From assembly GCA_964484205.1 (NCBI GenBank), contig CAZAEZ010000006.1, positions 62,001 to 126,000 on the forward strand: a stretch of DNA of 64,000 bases. Reading direction: 5' to 3'. Made by a program: the position numbers and the translations under genes. This document shows, piece by piece, positions 63,077-64,000 of this stretch (its first letter is position 1; each line of letters opens with the position of its first letter). Below the pieces are notes generated by a model. That model made no database searches and was not told where the DNA came from. It worked only from the letters and a program-made list of their open reading frames with translations. The stretch comes from M3007 sp964484205 (GTDB taxonomy: Bacteria; Bacteroidota; Bacteroidia; Chitinophagales; Saprospiraceae).

Positions 63077-64000
63077 ACAAGACTTTTAAAATACCGGCCA
63101 CACCCAGCCAACTCATCACCACGACGACCAACCAACCGGCTACCGTCAAAGCCAGCGGATGCCGGTAGCCATCTTTGGTTTGCCCAACGGCCAGCAGCAC
63201 TACCGCCAGGGCCACCGGCAAAATAAGTCCGTTCAGCGCGCCGGCCCAGATCAGCAATTGTACCGGCTTGCCAATGCCGACCAAAATTAGCATCGAAATC
63301 AAAATAAACCCGGTGGTTAGCCAACGGTGGTTTCGGTCGAGCACCGCATGCCAGGTTCGGATAAACGAAACCGAGGTATACGCCGAACCAATCACCGAGG
63401 TGATGGCCGCACACCACATCGCCAGGCCAAACAAGTGGTAACCTGTTTCGCCGACGGCGAGCCGGAACACGCTGGCCGGCGGGTTTTCAGGGTCCAACGC
63501 CATACCCTTCGACAGCACACCCAAAGCGGCTAAAAACAACACGTAGCGCATAATCGCCGTAACCAAAATGCCCGTAGCGGCACTGCGCTGCACCTCCGGC
63601 AAGGCTGCCTGACTCTGCACCCCGGCATCCAGCAGCCGGTGCGCCCCGGCAAAACTGATGTACCCGCCAACGGTGCCACCGACAAGGGTGATAATTGCCA
63701 AGGCATCGAGTTTTTCCGGCCAAACGGTGCGCCACAGGGCCTCACCAACCGGCGGCCGCGCCGAAATGGCCACATAAACGGTCAGGCCCAACAACAACAC
63801 GCCGAGTAACTTTACCAAAACATCCATCAATCGCCCGGCATCTTTCATCCAGAAAATCAAAATGGCCAGGGCGCTGCTGAGCACTGCGGCGGTAGTGACA
63901 TCCATGCCGCTCAGCGCGTTCATTCCAAGCCCGCAACCCCCAATATTACCAATGTTAAACGCCAGCCCGCCCAGCGCAACCAGCCCGCCCAGAAAATAAC
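63075..64000 (-). CDS. Nramp-family divalent metal transporter, 5' part outside window
   Basis: The minus-strand frame is open from the stop at 63075 to the window edge, about 308 residues, so the N-terminus is missing. The visible part has repeated membrane helices and the segment YFLGGLVALGGLAFNIGNIG followed by GCGLGMNALSG, typical of Nramp-like carriers (the more divergent bacterial branch). GGTVGGYISFAGAHRLLDAG and the final VVVVMSWLGVAGILKVL also fit. It probably imports divalent metals with protons, but this branch includes proteins of untested specificity. Confidence 0.8.
   Translation of the reverse strand, partial: YFLGGLVALGGLAFNIGNIGGCGLGMNALSGMDVTTAAVLSSALAILIFWMKDAGRLMDVLVKLLGVLLLGLTVYVAISARPPVGEALWRTVWPEKLDALAIITLVGGTVGGYISFAGAHRLLDAGVQSQAALPEVQRSAATGILVTAIMRYVLFLAALGVLSKGMALDPENPPASVFRLAVGETGYHLFGLAMWCAAITSVIGSAYTSVSFIRTWHAVLDRNHRWLTTGFILISMLILVGIGKPVQLLIWAGALNGLILPVALAVVLLAVGQTKDGYRHPLALTVAGWLVVVVMSWLGVAGILKVL

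Overview
This 64 kb window comes from a free-living member of the Bacteroidota, most likely the Saprospirales/Lewinella-Haliscomenobacter group; the lineage is an inference from gene content. The signs are: very large cell-surface proteins ending in type IX secretion (T9SS) sorting domains (type A and gliding-motility type B), SprB-type repeats, surface-lipoprotein signals with KD residues after the lipobox Cys, Bacteroidota-type -7 promoter elements (TAnnTTTG) in front of several genes, few Shine-Dalgarno sequences, and an aerobic metabolism (heme A synthase, beta-oxidation).

Layout. 1-8.1 kb: the start of a membrane acyltransferase (HGSNAT/DUF5009-like, cut by the window edge) diverging from a 2,361-residue secreted M43 metalloprotease with six nearly identical 51-residue repeats. 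8.1-13.6 kb: a fused B12-dependent acyl-CoA mutase (icmF) whose 5' end is duplicated; an AT-rich two-gene insert (ABC-type ATPase plus TOPRIM/DUF4435-like protein, resembling the PARIS anti-phage pair) lies between the broken and the intact 5' ends. 13.6-17.3 kb: a polymorphic-toxin-like surface lipoprotein with two related immunity-like genes, bounded by direct repeats of its own 5' end. 17.3-25.7 kb: nadB, an outer-membrane barrel, an rRNA pseudouridine synthase with an Arg/Gly-rich arm, and a 1,444-residue SprB-repeat adhesin with a CxxCH motif. 25.9-29.6 kb: fadN-fadA beta-oxidation pair. 29.7-36.2 kb: OmpA/PD40 protein, thrC, hydrolase, ctaA and an SRAP protein; this stretch contains a perfect parS palindrome, a second near-perfect one, and seven consensus DnaA boxes around an AT-rich gap, so it is a candidate chromosome origin. 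36.2-45.4 kb: feoB-feoA, an oxidoreductase, a Cys-motif protein with gabD, and a T9SS beta-propeller protein. 45.6-54.5 kb: unknown helical protein, a small secreted protein whose frame is broken at a 12-base homopolymer (possible phase variation), lspA, prfA, hflX, rpoN, recA. 54.7-59.0 kb: dapA, a hypothetical, accA, a DUF4382 lipoprotein lying between two copies of the accA 5' region, and tRNA-Asp. 59.2-64 kb: a small lipoprotein, a DUF2024 protein, ppdK, and an Nramp-type transporter cut by the window end.

The most unusual pattern is that three accessory cargoes (defence pair, toxin/immunity set, DUF4382 lipoprotein) are each flanked by imperfect direct repeats of about 130-170 bp made from the 5' end of a gene. 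In two of the three the truncated copy is the promoter-side copy and the intact house-keeping gene follows the cargo. Housekeeping genes are otherwise scattered in short operons (feoA-feoB, fadN-fadA, the 258-residue protein with gabD, dapA with its upstream neighbour).
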